Numbered from the stretch's first letter, positions 8,077 through 17,640 are shown. The stretch is DNA of 64,000 nucleotides from Paenibacillus timonensis (GCF_022427145.1 NZ_JAKSXN010000007.1:58781-122780), one strand, 5' to 3'. Notes: generated by a model from the letters alone, not told the origin. Numbers and translations are program-made.

Positions 8077-8961
8077 CTAGAGGCTCGAGGCTTTGACGAT
8101 TTTCTCGGGATTGCTGATCATATAGAAACGCCGAATCCGGCCCTGCGCATCGCCTTCAAACAGAATAACGTGAATGACCCGTCCATCGCGGTAATGAACC
8201 AGTCCGATTTCCCCGTTGATCTGCGTCGGAACCAGCTCGCCCTGCAGGGAACCTTTGGCCTGGATCCCAGCCCAGAAAGCAATGATACGCTCCTTGGAAA
8301 AGATGGGGTTGAGCGCTGCCCTGACTTTGCCGCCTCCATCGGTAATCAGCACGGCGTCCTCCCGAATGACTTCCAGAAGGGGGGCGAAATCCCCGGTTTT
8401 TGCGGCTTTTAAAAACTCGCTGGTCCATTTTGCCACTGTCTTCTCATCAGCGGGGGTTACTTCATGCTCCGTTTTGACCTTTTGCCGGGCCCGGCTCAGC
8501 AGCTTGCGGCAGGCGACCGCGCTTTTCCCCAAGATGTCGGCGATCTCCTCGTATTCCAGGGCAAACGACTCCCTCAGAACAAAAACGGTCCTCTCGTCGG
8601 GCGTCAGCCGCTCCAGCAATACCATAAACGCGTAAGAGATTTGCTCTTCTCGGAGCAAGCGGTCAAGTTGCGTCTCTGGAAGCGGATCGAAGACAGGTTC
8701 GGGTAACCATGGCCCGGTATACAGCTCCCGGGACATTCGAGGCGATTTCAGCGCGCTCAGGCTGCGGTTCACGACGGCGCGCATTAAATAAGACTTGGGT
8801 TGGCGAATGCTGTCAGCCAGTACGTTCTGCTGCAGCTCCGCAAACACTTCCTGCACGATGTCCTCCGCTTCCGACCAGGAACCGGTCAGCCGGTAAGAGA
8901 GGGCGGTCATCGAATGGCGGTAATCTTGATAAAACTGGGCCAAGCGGGCAGACGTCTGCAT
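8077..8961 (-). CDS. ECF41-family sigma factor with C-terminal SnoaL-like domain
   Basis: 294 residues: sigma2 (about 10-75, with YRLTGSWSEAEDIVQEVF), a linker with WLPEP, sigma4 (about 120-170, LTPDERTVFVLRE...YEEIADIL), and a SnoaL/NTF2-like C-terminal domain with DGGGKV and NPEK. These three linker/C-terminal motifs are hallmarks of ECF41 (SigJ-like) factors, where the extra domain tunes activity in place of an anti-sigma factor; no anti-sigma gene is adjacent here. ATG 8961 follows AAAGGAGGG by 10 nt. The downstream AhpD-like gene is the expected target. The inducing signal is unknown. Confidence 0.93.
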   Translation of the reverse strand: MQTSARLAQFYQDYRHSMTALSYRLTGSWSEAEDIVQEVFAELQQNVLADSIRQPKSYLMRAVVNRSLSALKSPRMSRELYTGPWLPEPVFDPLPETQLDRLLREEQISYAFMVLLERLTPDERTVFVLRESFALEYEEIADILGKSAVACRKLLSRARQKVKTEHEVTPADEKTVAKWTSEFLKAAKTGDFAPLLEVIREDAVLITDGGGKVRAALNPIFSKERIIAFWAGIQAKGSLQGELVPTQINGEIGLVHYRDGRVIHVILFEGDAQGRIRRFYMISNPEKIVKASSL

Positions 8962-9009
8962 GGTTGCCAGCCCTCCTTTCATTGCGATTCACTATCTATT
9001 ATCTTAACG

Positions 9010-9057
9010 AAAAAATAAAAAATGCCCAGCCCCTTTTCAAACGGGGGGCCGGGCATT
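9010..9057 (-). terminator. Rho-independent terminator of the chemoreceptor gene
   Basis: On the minus strand the stem AATGCCCGGCCCC / GGGGCTGGGCATT is followed by TTTTTATTTTTT. It lies just past the stop codon at 9070. Confidence 0.9.
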
Positions 9058-9069
9058 GGCTACGGTAGC

Positions 9070-10320
9070 TTAAAACTTGAAGATATGTATCGTCTTTTGC
9101 AGCTGGAACACCGCATTTTTCATCGCTTCGGCCTCTTCGGCCATCGCCCGGATCGAGGTGATTTGCTCGTTCATGGAAGCCGAGACCTGTTCGGTACCTG
9201 CCGCGGATTCTTCGGTGATGGCGGAAATGTTCTGAATCGCGGAAGAGATATTCTGCGCGCTTTCCAGCATCGCTTCGCTTTCTCGGGAGAATGCGGCGAT
9301 TTCTCCGCTGATGTACTGCACGCTTTGGACGATCTCCTGGAAGATCTGTTCCGCCTCGCGGATCATTTCGCTTTGCTGACGGACGACTTCCTCGTTGATC
9401 TTGATGTTTTGTCCCGCCTGCTTCACGTCCTGCTCGATGCTGCGGACCAGGTTAAATACCTCTTTGGTTGAAGCGGTCGATTCCTCGGCCAGTTTGCGAA
9501 CCTCGTGGGCAACCACGGCGAAGCCGGCTCCGTGCTCGCCTGCCCGGGCAGCTTCAATCGAGGCGTTCAGCGACAGCAGGTTCGTCTGTTCGGCAATCTC
9601 CGAGATCGTGGCGGTAATTTTGGTAATGCCTTGCGCATTCTTGGCCAAAGCCTCGATGGAATCGGCGACTTTCCCGGTGGCTTCGATATTCTTGCGCATA
9701 CCGTTCGCCTGCCGGGAGACGGATTCCCGACCGCGTTCTACCAGTTGAATCATTTCGTCGGAGCGTTGATTCATATCCCGGGTGGCAACGGTGTAATTAC
9801 TAACCTTTTGCTCGATCTCGCCGATCGCATCTTTCATGCCGCTGACATCTTCGGAGATGGCGTTGGCACCAAGCGCCAGCTCATTGGAGGAGTGGGTGAC
9901 TTGGGTCATGACTTCGATCAGCTCTTGGTTGCGGTCGGAAATGCTCCGGCTGGAATCCATCACTTTGCGGGTGATATCCGATGTCTCCTGCAGGATCTTG
10001 CGCAGCTTGTCCACCATGCTGTTGAAGGAACGGCTGAGATCGTCCATGCCTCCGGACTCCGAAATTCGACTGGTGAAGTCGCCTTTGGCGATTTTTGCGG
10101 AAGCGCTTGTGACATCGTCAAACGAACCGGTAAGCGCTTTCTGAAGATAACGCGAAAGCGGGAAAGTAAGCGCTGCCAATATGACGACCAGCAAGATACC
10201 GATGATGATATGTCCCAGCAGGATGTAGGCAATCAGGGATGGGACGGCAAAGAGCGCGGCCACGAGATAACACGCGGCGGAGATCTTTCCGGATAAGGGA
10301 AGTCGGTTGAACCATGTCAT
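9070..10320 (-). CDS. Methyl-accepting chemotaxis protein with a minimal sensor part
   Basis: About 416 residues. Two adjacent membrane segments (about 13-60) have only a few residues between them, so there is no sizeable extracytoplasmic ligand domain. A HAMP domain (about 62-115) follows, then the long signalling coiled coil with the conserved tip [22 protein letters not shown] for CheA/CheW binding. The C-terminus ends QKTIHIFKF without a CheR-tethering pentapeptide. Such receptors usually sense internal or membrane-borne signals, or work with a partner. The start at 10320 has GGAGG 11 nt upstream; ATG 10329 lies only 2 nt from the same site. No chemotaxis genes are adjacent. Confidence 0.93.
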   Translation of the reverse strand: MTWFNRLPLSGKISAACYLVAALFAVPSLIAYILLGHIIIGILLVVILAALTFPLSRYLQKALTGSFDDVTSASAKIAKGDFTSRISESGGMDDLSRSFNSMVDKLRKILQETSDITRKVMDSSRSISDRNQELIEVMTQVTHSSNELALGANAISEDVSGMKDAIGEIEQKVSNYTVATRDMNQRSDEMIQLVERGRESVSRQANGMRKNIEATGKVADSIEALAKNAQGITKITATISEIAEQTNLLSLNASIEAARAGEHGAGFAVVAHEVRKLAEESTASTKEVFNLVRSIEQDVKQAGQNIKINEEVVRQQSEMIREAEQIFQEIVQSVQYISGEIAAFSRESEAMLESAQNISSAIQNISAITEESAAGTEQVSASMNEQITSIRAMAEEAEAMKNAVFQLQKTIHIFKF

Positions 10321-10472
10321 GGGATTCATGTCCTCCTTAAGTAGTAGGTGAATTCTACCATAATTATAACATCCAGGGCGCCAGGGGTATAGGACGAAAT
10401 ATTCCGAGAAATTCTAAGCGAAAGTTGAAAAATTTCCGATTTTGCCGAACCTTGGAGGTTGCGATTTTCTTA

Positions 10473-10501
10473 TTGACAACCAACTTGGACCCTTGTTAAA
10501 T
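10473..10501 (+). promoter_or_regulatory. SigA-type promoter of the marR-efflux operon
   Basis: TTGACA (10473-10478), 17 bp, TTAAAT (10496-10501). A better -10 match, TATAAT, lies 5 bp further on but at 22-bp spacing. The predicted start near 10508 is just upstream of the palindromic operator. Confidence 0.6.
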
Positions 10502-10513
10502 ATAATAAAGAAT

Positions 10514-10531
10514 TATTTCGTATACGAAATA
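10514..10531. promoter_or_regulatory. MarR-type operator palindrome
   Basis: TATTTCGTATACGAAATA is a perfect 18-bp inverted repeat, positioned at the expected transcription start and 39 bp before the TTG start of marR. It is the natural candidate for autorepression by the adjacent regulator. Confidence 0.75.
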
Positions 10532-10569
10532 TTAAAGAGTGAAACAAAAGTGTAAAGGATGAGTACCGT

Positions 10570-11022
10570 TTGGATCAGAAGCAGCGCATGCATGATATCG
10601 TGGAGTCCTTCCGCGAAGTGAAAAGGGCGTTTTATCATTTGTTATCCAAACAAGCCGAACCCTTCGGCATAACCGGCATTCAGTTCATGACGCTGAAACG
10701 AATCCAGAACAACCCGCACATCGGGATTACGGAGCTTGCCGATCAAATGCGGATGGGGAACAGCACGGTCAGCGGCGTGATCGATCGACTGGTCAAGGCG
10801 GGGCTGGTGGTGCGCGAACGATTGGACATCGACCGCAGATCCGTTGTTTTGCAAATCACGGACAAAGGGATGGAGGTCTATCAGCAGACCGACCTTGAAT
10901 ATACCAAGGCGATTTCGATCGTATTGGCGTCAGCGGAGAAAGATATTGACCATATGCTGCAGACGCATCACAAAATCATCGCATCATTAGAGAAAGCGAG
11001 AGAAGAAACCTATGAGCCATGA
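10570..11022 (+). CDS. MarR-family transcriptional regulator (efflux repressor)
   Basis: 150 residues with the winged-helix layout of MarR proteins: dimerisation helix, then ITELADQMRMGNSTVSGVIDRLVKAG as the recognition region, and the wing with the conserved DRRS. TTG is used as start, with AGGA about 10 nt upstream; an in-frame ATG at 10588 lacks a ribosome binding site. The stop overlaps the next gene, so the pair is translationally coupled. A perfect palindrome in the promoter suggests autorepression relieved by a substrate of the pump, as in the YusO/YusP pair of Bacillus subtilis. The ligand is unknown. Confidence 0.92.
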   Translation: MDQKQRMHDIVESFREVKRAFYHLLSKQAEPFGITGIQFMTLKRIQNNPHIGITELADQMRMGNSTVSGVIDRLVKAGLVVRERLDIDRRSVVLQITDKGMEVYQQTDLEYTKAISIVLASAEKDIDHMLQTHHKIIASLEKAREETYEP

Positions 11023-12529
11023 AACTACTGTACCGGCCGCAAATTTCAAAAGATGGCCGATCGTCATGGCGCTCTTGATCGGAGCGTTTGTGTCGATCTT
11101 GAACCAAACCTTGATGAACGTCGCCCTGCCGCAAATGATGGACGACTTGGGCGTCGGAGCAACAACCATTCAATGGCTTTCTACCGGATTCATGCTTGTG
11201 AATGGCGTCTTGATTCCGATTAGCGCCTTTCTGATGGAACGTTTCACCACGCGGATGCTGTTCATTTCCGCGATGATTTTGTTCTCGGCAGGCACGTTTA
11301 TTTGCGGCATCGGCTCGAGCTTCGAGCTGGTGCTCATCGGGCGGCTGGTTCAGGCTGCCGGCGCCGGCGTGCTGATGCCGCTCATGACGGTCGTATTTCT
11401 GACGATCTTCCCGATCGAGAAGCGCGGCCAGGCGATGGGGATGATGGGGATCGCCATGATCTTCGCCCCTGCGGTCGGCCCGACGCTTTCCGGCTGGGTC
11501 ATTGAGCATCACCCTTGGAACGTCTTGTTCTGGATCATTTTGCCGTTTGCGGTCCTATCGATTTTCCTTGGCGTGATCTTTATGAAAAATGTAACCCGGA
11601 TTGGCCGGCCGAAGTTGGACGTTCTGTCGATCATTTTGTCGACGCTGGGTTTCGGCGGCGTTTTGTACGGGTTCAGCGAAGCCGGCAGCACGAGCTGGGG
11701 GGAGACGGAAGTCGTCGTCAGCTTGATTGTTGGCGTTGTCGCCCTGGGATTGTTCCTGTGGCGACAATTGAAGTCGGATAAACCTTTGCTGGAGTTCCGC
11801 GTATTCCGCTACGACATGTTCTCGCTTACCACGATCATCAATGTGGTGGTGACGATGGCGATGTATGCGGCGATGATCCTGCTGCCGATTTACCTGCAAA
11901 AAATCCGCGGATTCTCCCCACTCGAGTCCGGGCTTCTACTGATGCCTGGAGCGATTCTGATGGGGATCATGTCGCCGATTACCGGGATGATCTTCGACCG
12001 GATCGGTGCGCGTTGGCTGGCGGTGATCGGTTTAGCCATCACGGCGATAACGACTTGGGAATTCAGCAATTTGACCGACGGCACGACGTATTCCCATCTT
12101 ATCTTGATGTATACGGCGCGCATGTTCGGGATGTCCATGCTGATGATGCCGATTCAGACGGCCGGCCTCAATCAATTGCCGGCCCGGCTTAACGCCCATG
12201 GGACCGCGATGTCCAATACGCTGCGGACGATCGCCGGCGCGCTGGGCACCGCACTTCTCGTCACGATCATGTCCACGCGTGCAAAGGATAAGGCGGCAGA
12301 AATGATCATTTCCGCCGGCATCAACCCGAAAGATCCGGCCAACGCCCAGCAATTGGCCCTGATCACCCGTGATGCGACGATCAACGGGATCGATTTCGCC
12401 TTCGTCGTGGCCACGGGGATTACGCTGATCGCTTTCGTCTTAGCTTTCTTTATCCGCAAAGTGCAGGTGAATAAAGAAGGTCAGGACCCGAACCAAGAGG
12501 AGAACGGCATGAAGCCTGCCAAGGCTTAA
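11012..12529 (+). CDS. DHA2-family (14-TM) multidrug efflux MFS transporter
   Basis: 505 residues with about 14 hydrophobic segments. Family motifs include NQTLMNVALPQMMDDL in the first helix region, a GRLVQAAGAGVLMPL motif, and motif C (GPTLSGWV) typical of antiporters. Members export drugs, dyes or lipophilic compounds by proton antiport. The closest characterised groups are LmrB/YusP/EmrB. The start overlaps marR by 11 bp, with a ribosome binding site inside marR (GAGAAAG region). A terminator follows directly. There is no EmrA-like membrane-fusion partner, as expected in a Gram-positive organism. Confidence 0.93.
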   Translation: MSHETTVPAANFKRWPIVMALLIGAFVSILNQTLMNVALPQMMDDLGVGATTIQWLSTGFMLVNGVLIPISAFLMERFTTRMLFISAMILFSAGTFICGIGSSFELVLIGRLVQAAGAGVLMPLMTVVFLTIFPIEKRGQAMGMMGIAMIFAPAVGPTLSGWVIEHHPWNVLFWIILPFAVLSIFLGVIFMKNVTRIGRPKLDVLSIILSTLGFGGVLYGFSEAGSTSWGETEVVVSLIVGVVALGLFLWRQLKSDKPLLEFRVFRYDMFSLTTIINVVVTMAMYAAMILLPIYLQKIRGFSPLESGLLLMPGAILMGIMSPITGMIFDRIGARWLAVIGLAITAITTWEFSNLTDGTTYSHLILMYTARMFGMSMLMMPIQTAGLNQLPARLNAHGTAMSNTLRTIAGALGTALLVTIMSTRAKDKAAEMIISAGINPKDPANAQQLALITRDATINGIDFAFVVATGITLIAFVLAFFIRKVQVNKEGQDPNQEENGMKPAKA

Positions 12530-12554
12530 GCCGAAAACTTGGAGAGCAATACAA

Positions 12555-12584
12555 AACCGGCACCGATAGGTGCCGGTTATTTTG
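12555..12584 (+). terminator. Rho-independent terminator of the marR-efflux operon
   Basis: Perfect 10-bp stem AACCGGCACC / GGTGCCGGTT with GATA loop, followed by ATTTT. Confidence 0.9.
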
Positions 12585-12587
12585 GTT

Positions 12588-12779
12588 GAACTGGAGTTCA
12601 TGACTCTCGATCCGTGTTTGGGAGGTGTATATTGCGAAAATGCAGATATTGCGGAGGCTGTGCCCGGAGATAGCCTTCGTCCGGACGGCGTGCGTCCATG
12701 GGCGATCGATTCCGAAACGGCATCCCGGCTATGGAGGCTAAGCGAGGAGTGGATCGGCACCCGGTTTGCTGCGGAGTAA
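12588..12779 (+). pseudogene. Remnant of a short-chain dehydrogenase/reductase (C-terminal fragment)
   Basis: The reading frame up to TAA at 12777-12779 encodes GGVYCENADIAE, then GVRPWAIDSE and LWRLSEEWIG. This resembles, from memory, the conserved C-terminal tail of retinol/protochlorophyllide-reductase-like SDR oxidoreductases. The nucleotide-binding and catalytic parts are missing: about 60 codons remain and the upstream sequence is the terminator of the efflux operon. An internal ATG preceded by no good ribosome site makes expression unlikely. It is read as the tail of a deleted gene. Confidence rests on motif recall, not on alignment. Confidence 0.6.
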
Positions 12780-12788
12780 GGCAGAAAA

Positions 12789-12826
12789 AAAGGCTGTTCC
12801 CAAATGGAAATTGGGGAACAGCCTTT
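12789..12826 (-). terminator. Rho-independent terminator of the cellobiose phosphorylase gene
   Basis: Minus-strand stem AAGGCTGTTCCCC / GGGAACAGCCTT followed by TTTTTTTC. Confidence 0.9.
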
Positions 12827-12852
12827 GATTTTGTACGCGTCAATCGATTCCT

Positions 12853-15294
12853 TTAGCCCAACACAACTTCGACCTGATGCACGCCGCCGTCGCCAACCGG
12901 CGCGATGACGTTGCCTTGGATCGGCTGGCCGTCGACCGTGATGCGGGCTACGCCTTTCTCCACGTGGTTCGGGTTGCTGACCCGGATCACATACGTATCG
13001 CCGCGGAAGACGCGGGTGATCTCGTAGCCGTCCCAAGCCGACGGAATGCAAGGGTCCACCTTCAGACCGTTAAAGTCGGCTTGAATGCCGAGGATTGCCT
13101 GCGTAATCGCCACGTAGTTCCATGCAGCCGTCCCGGTGAGCCAGGAGTTCTTCGCTTCGCCGTGACGCACCGCGTCTTTACCGGCGATCATTTGCGAGTA
13201 GACATATGGCTCCATCCGATGAACTTCGCTGATCTCCTCAAGGTAAGCCGGCGCGATCTTGGCGTATACCTCAAACGCCCGGTCGCCGTGGCCCAATACG
13301 GTTTCGGCGATCATGATCCACGGGTTGTTGTGGCAGAAGATCCCGGCGTTCTCTTTATACCCTGGCGGGTAACTGGAGATTTCGCCCAGATTCAAATAAT
13401 ATTTCGAATACGGCGGCTGCTGCAGCACGATACCGTATTTCGTATCCAGACGCTCCGCCACGGAAGTGAGCGCTTTAGCTGCCAAACCTTCCTCTACGCC
13501 GATACCGGCCATGACGCACATGCCTTGCGGCTCGATGAAGATTTGTCCTTCGGCGTTTTCCTTGCTGCCGATTTTCTCGCCGTAATGGTCGTAGGCACGT
13601 AGGAACCAGTCGCCGTCAAAGCCGTGCTCCAGCGTCGTTTTTCGCATTTTTTCGGTCCAATCGAGCGCTTCGGTCGCTTCGGTGTCCAGCCCGCGCATGC
13701 GGCAAATTTCTGCGAAATCCGGACCAACGAAGACGAACAGGCCGGCGATAAATACGGATTCGGCTACGCGGCCTTCGATATTCGCGGTCGTTTGGAACGA
13801 TTCGCCCGGCTCCTTGGAGAAGCAGTTCAGGTTGAGGCAGTCGTTCCAGTCGGCCCGGCCGATCAACGGCAAGCCATGCGGCCCGAGGTTATGCACGACA
13901 TGATAGAAGGAACGTCTCAAATGTTCAAACAGCGTCGCCGTGTTGTCCGGATTGCTGTCGAACGGCACTTGCTCGTCGAGGATGCTGATATCGCCGGTCT
14001 CCTTGATGTAAGCGGCCGTACCCAGCACCAGCCACAACGGATCATCGTTAAAGCCGCTGCCGACTTCGTTGTTGCCTTTCTTCGTGAGCGGTTGATATTG
14101 GTGATACGCGCTGCCATCCTCGAATTGCGTGGCGGCGATGTCGAGAATCCGCTCTCTGGCGCGCTCCGGAATTTGATGCACGAAGCCAAGCAAGTCCTGG
14201 TTGGAATCGCGGAAGCCCATGCCGCGGCCAATGCCGGATTCGAAATAGGAGGCCGAACGCGACATGTTGAACGTCACCATACATTGATACGGATTCCAGA
14301 TGTTGACCATACGGTTCAACTTGTCGTCGCCGCTTTGGATTTGGTATTTGGACAGCAAGCCGTCCCAATACGCCGCCAAGTCGGCCATCGCGCGGTCAAC
14401 GTCGGCGTCGGTGGCGAATTTAGCGATCATGTCAAGCGCCGGTTTTTTGTTGATCACGCTTGGGGATTCCCATTTGTCTTCTTCCGGCAATTCGACGTAA
14501 CCGAGAATGAAGATCAGGCTTTGCTCTTCGCCCGGCGCAAGTTTCAGCGTCACTTCGTGTGAACCGATCGGCGACCAGCCGCTGGCGACGGAGTTGGAGG
14601 CTCTGCCGGCCACGACGACCTGAGGTTCGTGCAAGCCATTGTACAGGCCCACGAACGATTCGCGGTCCGTATCGAAGCCGTCGATGTCGCGGTTGACGGA
14701 ATAGAAGGCATAGTGATTCCGGCGCTCGCGGTATTCCGTTTTATGGTAGATGACCGAATCCAGGACTTCCACTTCGCCGGTGCTCAGGTTGCGCTGGAAG
14801 TTGGTCATGTCATCCTGCGCGTTCCAAAGGCAGAATTCGGCAAAAGAGAAGAGGGAGACTTTTTTCGTCTGGGAGCTCGTATTTTTTACCGTCAGGCGAT
14901 GTACTTCGCCATTGTAGCCTAGCGGAATAAACGCTAATTGCGTCACCGAAATCCCGCCGCGTTCCCCGGTAATCGACGTATAGCCCAAGCCGTGCCGGCA
15001 TTCGTAAAAATCAAGCTCGCGCTTCACCGGCATCCAGCCCGGCGTCCAGAAATCGTCATTGTCGTGGTCGCGGAGGTAGTAATAGCGTCCGCCGGTATCG
15101 AGTGGAATGTTGTTGTAGCGGTACCGGGTCAACCGGCGCAAGCGCGCATCCCGATAGAACGTGTAACCGCCGGCCGTGTTGGAGATGAGTCCGAAAAATT
15201 GCTCATTGCCGAGGTAGTTAATCCAAGGGTAAGGGGTTTGCGGCGTATGGATCACATACTCTTTACGCTGATCGTCAAATGCTCCGAATTTCAT
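12853..15294 (-). CDS. Cellobiose phosphorylase, GH94
   Basis: 813 residues, the usual size for cellobiose phosphorylase. The N-terminus MKFGAFDD...PYPWINYLG and the following [23 protein letters not shown] block are characteristic. The catalytic acid is the Asp in [10 protein letters not shown]; phosphate-site residues lie in the (alpha/alpha)6 barrel region near [16 protein letters not shown]. The enzyme splits intracellular cellobiose with phosphate into glucose 1-phosphate and glucose, saving ATP. No signal peptide. ATG 15294 follows AAGGGAG; in-frame codons further upstream extend into the operator. The LacI-type regulator lies directly upstream with a shared operator motif. No cellodextrin transporter is in the window. 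Confidence 0.93.
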   Translation of the reverse strand: MKFGAFDDQRKEYVIHTPQTPYPWINYLGNEQFFGLISNTAGGYTFYRDARLRRLTRYRYNNIPLDTGGRYYYLRDHDNDDFWTPGWMPVKRELDFYECRHGLGYTSITGERGGISVTQLAFIPLGYNGEVHRLTVKNTSSQTKKVSLFSFAEFCLWNAQDDMTNFQRNLSTGEVEVLDSVIYHKTEYRERRNHYAFYSVNRDIDGFDTDRESFVGLYNGLHEPQVVVAGRASNSVASGWSPIGSHEVTLKLAPGEEQSLIFILGYVELPEEDKWESPSVINKKPALDMIAKFATDADVDRAMADLAAYWDGLLSKYQIQSGDDKLNRMVNIWNPYQCMVTFNMSRSASYFESGIGRGMGFRDSNQDLLGFVHQIPERARERILDIAATQFEDGSAYHQYQPLTKKGNNEVGSGFNDDPLWLVLGTAAYIKETGDISILDEQVPFDSNPDNTATLFEHLRRSFYHVVHNLGPHGLPLIGRADWNDCLNLNCFSKEPGESFQTTANIEGRVAESVFIAGLFVFVGPDFAEICRMRGLDTEATEALDWTEKMRKTTLEHGFDGDWFLRAYDHYGEKIGSKENAEGQIFIEPQGMCVMAGIGVEEGLAAKALTSVAERLDTKYGIVLQQPPYSKYYLNLGEISSYPPGYKENAGIFCHNNPWIMIAETVLGHGDRAFEVYAKIAPAYLEEISEVHRMEPYVYSQMIAGKDAVRHGEAKNSWLTGTAAWNYVAITQAILGIQADFNGLKVDPCIPSAWDGYEITRVFRGDTYVIRVSNPNHVEKGVARITVDGQPIQGNVIAPVGDGGVHQVEVVLG

Positions 15295-15318
15295 GAATAG
15301 GAACTCTCCCTTCGTTTG

Positions 15319-15337
15319 TGAACGCGCGTTTATTTTA
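15319..15337 (-). promoter_or_regulatory. LacI-family operator and -10 box of the cellobiose phosphorylase gene
   Basis: TGAACGCGCGTTTA at 15319-15332 is a near-palindrome matching the one ahead of the regulator gene (16468-16481) at 13 of 14 positions. On the minus strand it abuts a TAAAAT -10 box (15332-15337), so a bound repressor would block initiation. Confidence 0.75.
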
Positions 15338-15394
15338 TTGAAAAAAGATTCCTCCCGGCGATCGTTGATCGAATAGAGGAGGAGGTACACCGGC

Positions 15395-16447
15395 TTAATC
15401 CATCGGGGGCTGGCAGGAATCCCGGATGACCAGGCGGGTTGGAAAGCTGACCGTGCTGAACGTGGGCTGTTCCGCTTCGCAAAGCTCGATCACCCTTAAT
15501 ACGGCGGCTTTGGCCATTTCATCGACGGGCAGCCGGACGGTCGTCAGCTTGGGCGTGATCCGTGAGGCCAGCTCCACATCGTCAAAACCGATGACGGACA
15601 ACTGCTCCGGCACGCTGATCCCCTTTTCCGCAAACGCTTCCATCGCGGCGAAGGCCATGTCGTCGTTGGCGCAGAACAACGCCGTCGGCAAGGTTCCCTG
15701 TTCGATCAGCCTGCAGGTTTCGCGGTAGGCGCTCTCTTTCAGGAACTCGCCCTCCAGCATAAATGCTTCGGGCAGCGGTAATCCGTGCTTCCTCAGGGTG
15801 TGCTCATAGGCTAAGTATCGCTCGCGCCCCGAGTACGTATTCATGCTGCCTTTCAGGATGCCGATGTCCCGGTGACCCAGCTCGATCAAGTATTCGATCG
15901 CCTGGACCGTGCCCTCGTAGTCATTGGAGTTGATGACGGCGAGGTGGTTCTTGTTCAGCCGCTCCGCCATGATTTCCGCGATGTCGTAATCGACGAGCAC
16001 CAGCGGCGCTTCCTGATCGACCATTTCCCGAACCAGTTCGATGTCCTTTTGCGTGCCGACCAGAATGCCGCCGTCGATTCGCTTCTGCAAGAAGGCCTGC
16101 TTGACCTTCTGAAAATCCCCCGGCGAATAGACGGTATGAATCAGCACATAAAATCCGCGGGCATTGGCTGTATCGACGACCATGTCGACGATCGGGGCAA
16201 AGTAGCTGTTCTGATAGATGCGGCTGGTGTCTTCCTTCTCGGTCATGCTGATGGCGAACAGGCCGATCGTATCCGTCCGTTTGCCGGCTAGCGCCCGGGC
16301 AAAGCTGTTCGGTTCGTAATGGTGCTGCTCGATGACGCGGAGCACCTTGGCCCGTGTTGCTTCCGGAACGTTCGGATAGTTGTTGATCACCCGTGATACG
16401 GTGCTGCGGGACACCCCGGCCAGTTTAGCTATGTCTTCGCTGCGCAT
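15395..16447 (-). CDS. LacI/GalR-family regulator of cellobiose phosphorylase
   Basis: 350 residues: an N-terminal LacI helix-turn-helix ([22 protein letters not shown]) with a hinge helix ([12 protein letters not shown]), then a periplasmic-binding-protein-like effector domain ending in [27 protein letters not shown] 16447 is chosen because the HTH starts at once and GGGG lies 9 nt upstream; a GTG at 16462 would add five residues. Matching palindromic operators lie at its own promoter and at the phosphorylase promoter, so it likely autoregulates and controls GH94. Effector inferred to be cellobiose, a cellodextrin or a sugar phosphate. Confidence 0.92.
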   Translation of the reverse strand: MRSEDIAKLAGVSRSTVSRVINNYPNVPEATRAKVLRVIEQHHYEPNSFARALAGKRTDTIGLFAISMTEKEDTSRIYQNSYFAPIVDMVVDTANARGFYVLIHTVYSPGDFQKVKQAFLQKRIDGGILVGTQKDIELVREMVDQEAPLVLVDYDIAEIMAERLNKNHLAVINSNDYEGTVQAIEYLIELGHRDIGILKGSMNTYSGRERYLAYEHTLRKHGLPLPEAFMLEGEFLKESAYRETCRLIEQGTLPTALFCANDDMAFAAMEAFAEKGISVPEQLSVIGFDDVELASRITPKLTTVRLPVDEMAKAAVLRVIELCEAEQPTFSTVSFPTRLVIRDSCQPPMD

Positions 16448-16467
16448 AAGGTTCGTCCCCACTTTCG

Positions 16468-16517
16468 TAAACGCGCGTTTATAGGGTTATTTTATAGCAT
16501 CCCCCGAAATTAATCAA
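16468..16517 (-). promoter_or_regulatory. Promoter and palindromic operator of the lacI-type gene
   Basis: Minus strand: TTGATT (16512-16517), 17 bp, TAAAAT (16489-16494), then the perfect 14-bp palindrome TAAACGCGCGTTTA (16468-16481) at the transcription start. The spacing indicates autorepression. Confidence 0.8.
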
Positions 16518-16533
16518 TTCCCAAAAAAGCACG

Positions 16534-16563
16534 AAAAAAAGGCGGCTATTTCGCCGCCTTTGG
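16534..16563 (-). terminator. Terminator overlapping the end of the J-like gene
   Basis: Minus-strand stem AAAGGCGGC / GCCGCCTTT followed by TTTTTTC. The last three sense codons and the TAG stop of the gene ending at 16546 lie inside the hairpin. Confidence 0.85.
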
Positions 16564-17466
16564 AAGGTTCTCCAAATACTTCTTCATCATCTCGATCGCT
16601 TTGTCCTTATTCTTCGTATCGGCGCGGAGGGAGATGATCATGTCCGTCATGCCGAGCGGCAGCTCCTTCACGAGGGTGCTGTCGGTGACGTTAATCCCGT
16701 ACACATGCTCGGTATTGTCTTCGTCGGATACATCCTTGACGAGGTTTTCATCGGTCAGGAGAGATTTAAGCTCGCCGTTCGCCACGTCGTCGAGGCTCAG
16801 AAAAGCGCCGCCGTTCGACAGCCACAAGAACGTAGGCGAATCGGTAATATAAATATCCGGACTGGTTGTGGCGATCACCGCCATCGCTTTTTGTTGGTAA
16901 GCCATATCGGCGGAACTCAAACCGGCTTCTCCCTGAGGCGGCAAATACACATTCTCAATCTCCACCCGTTTGAAACCGGGGATCTGCGCCGTCATGGCTT
17001 GCTCCAAAGCGTCGACACCGCCATTTTGGTCGTCGGTCATAAAATTCCCAACCATCATGATCGACAGGTCGACGGGAGGCAGGGAGGCCAGTCGTTTTTG
17101 TTCTTCGCGGTGGTCAAGATAAGCGTTCGTGCCGAAAATAATGGCTACCACAGCAATGAGTCCGATAATCACATAAGTCCGGTAGAGCCGGAAAAAATCG
17201 TCGATCTTCTCGGCGGTTCCGGCGAAATTGCCCCACTTCGCATAGCGCTTCTGTTTTAGCTCCGCAATTTTCCGCTGTTCCTCCGTCTCCACGATCCGCT
17301 TGTAGGCTTGGATTTTTCGTTCGATTTCCTCGGCTTCGCCGGGATCGAGGTGGCGGGAGCGGGATTTGCGCAGCAAAATGTCGAACACTCGCTCCAGCTC
17401 TTCGCGGGAAGCGTTTTCGGGCAGGGCTAGCAGTTGATAATCCTGTTTTAAATTGTCGTTGTCCAT
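16546..17466 (-). CDS. Membrane protein with J-domain-like N-terminus and extracytoplasmic domain
   Basis: 306 residues. Residues 5-75 follow the pattern of a DnaJ J domain (DYQLLALPENASREELERVFDILL, then an AYKRIVET helix), but the essential HPD triad is absent (HLDPGEAEE instead), so DnaK stimulation is doubtful. One membrane segment lies at about 97-115 (VIIGLIAVVAIIFG), and about 185 residues are predicted outside. That part has segments like DIYITDSPTFLWLSNGGAFLSLDD reminiscent of solute-binding proteins. ATG follows AGAGGAGA. I do not recognise a named family. It stands alone, between lacI and an NlpC/P60 gene. Confidence 0.6.
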   Translation of the reverse strand: MDNDNLKQDYQLLALPENASREELERVFDILLRKSRSRHLDPGEAEEIERKIQAYKRIVETEEQRKIAELKQKRYAKWGNFAGTAEKIDDFFRLYRTYVIIGLIAVVAIIFGTNAYLDHREEQKRLASLPPVDLSIMMVGNFMTDDQNGGVDALEQAMTAQIPGFKRVEIENVYLPPQGEAGLSSADMAYQQKAMAVIATTSPDIYITDSPTFLWLSNGGAFLSLDDVANGELKSLLTDENLVKDVSDEDNTEHVYGINVTDSTLVKELPLGMTDMIISLRADTKNKDKAIEMMKKYLENLPKAAK

Positions 17467-17583
17467 CGTCTTTCTCCTCTGAATCGTTCGGGTTTTAAGG
17501 TATAAATATTATATGGAAAGTGATGCATACATTTATTATACTTTGTATTTGTAACGAAGGGAAATCGCCTTCCGGCATGAAAA

Positions 17584-17613
17584 AAGCCGGGTGAACCTTG
17601 CGGTTCCCCGGCC
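17584..17613 (-). terminator. Rho-independent terminator of the NlpC/P60 gene
   Basis: Minus-strand stem GCCGGGGAACC / GGTTCACCCGGC with one mismatch, followed by TTTTTTC. Confidence 0.85.
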
Positions 17614-17640
17614 TTTGCTTCATTAGAAGCCAGGCTTGGA

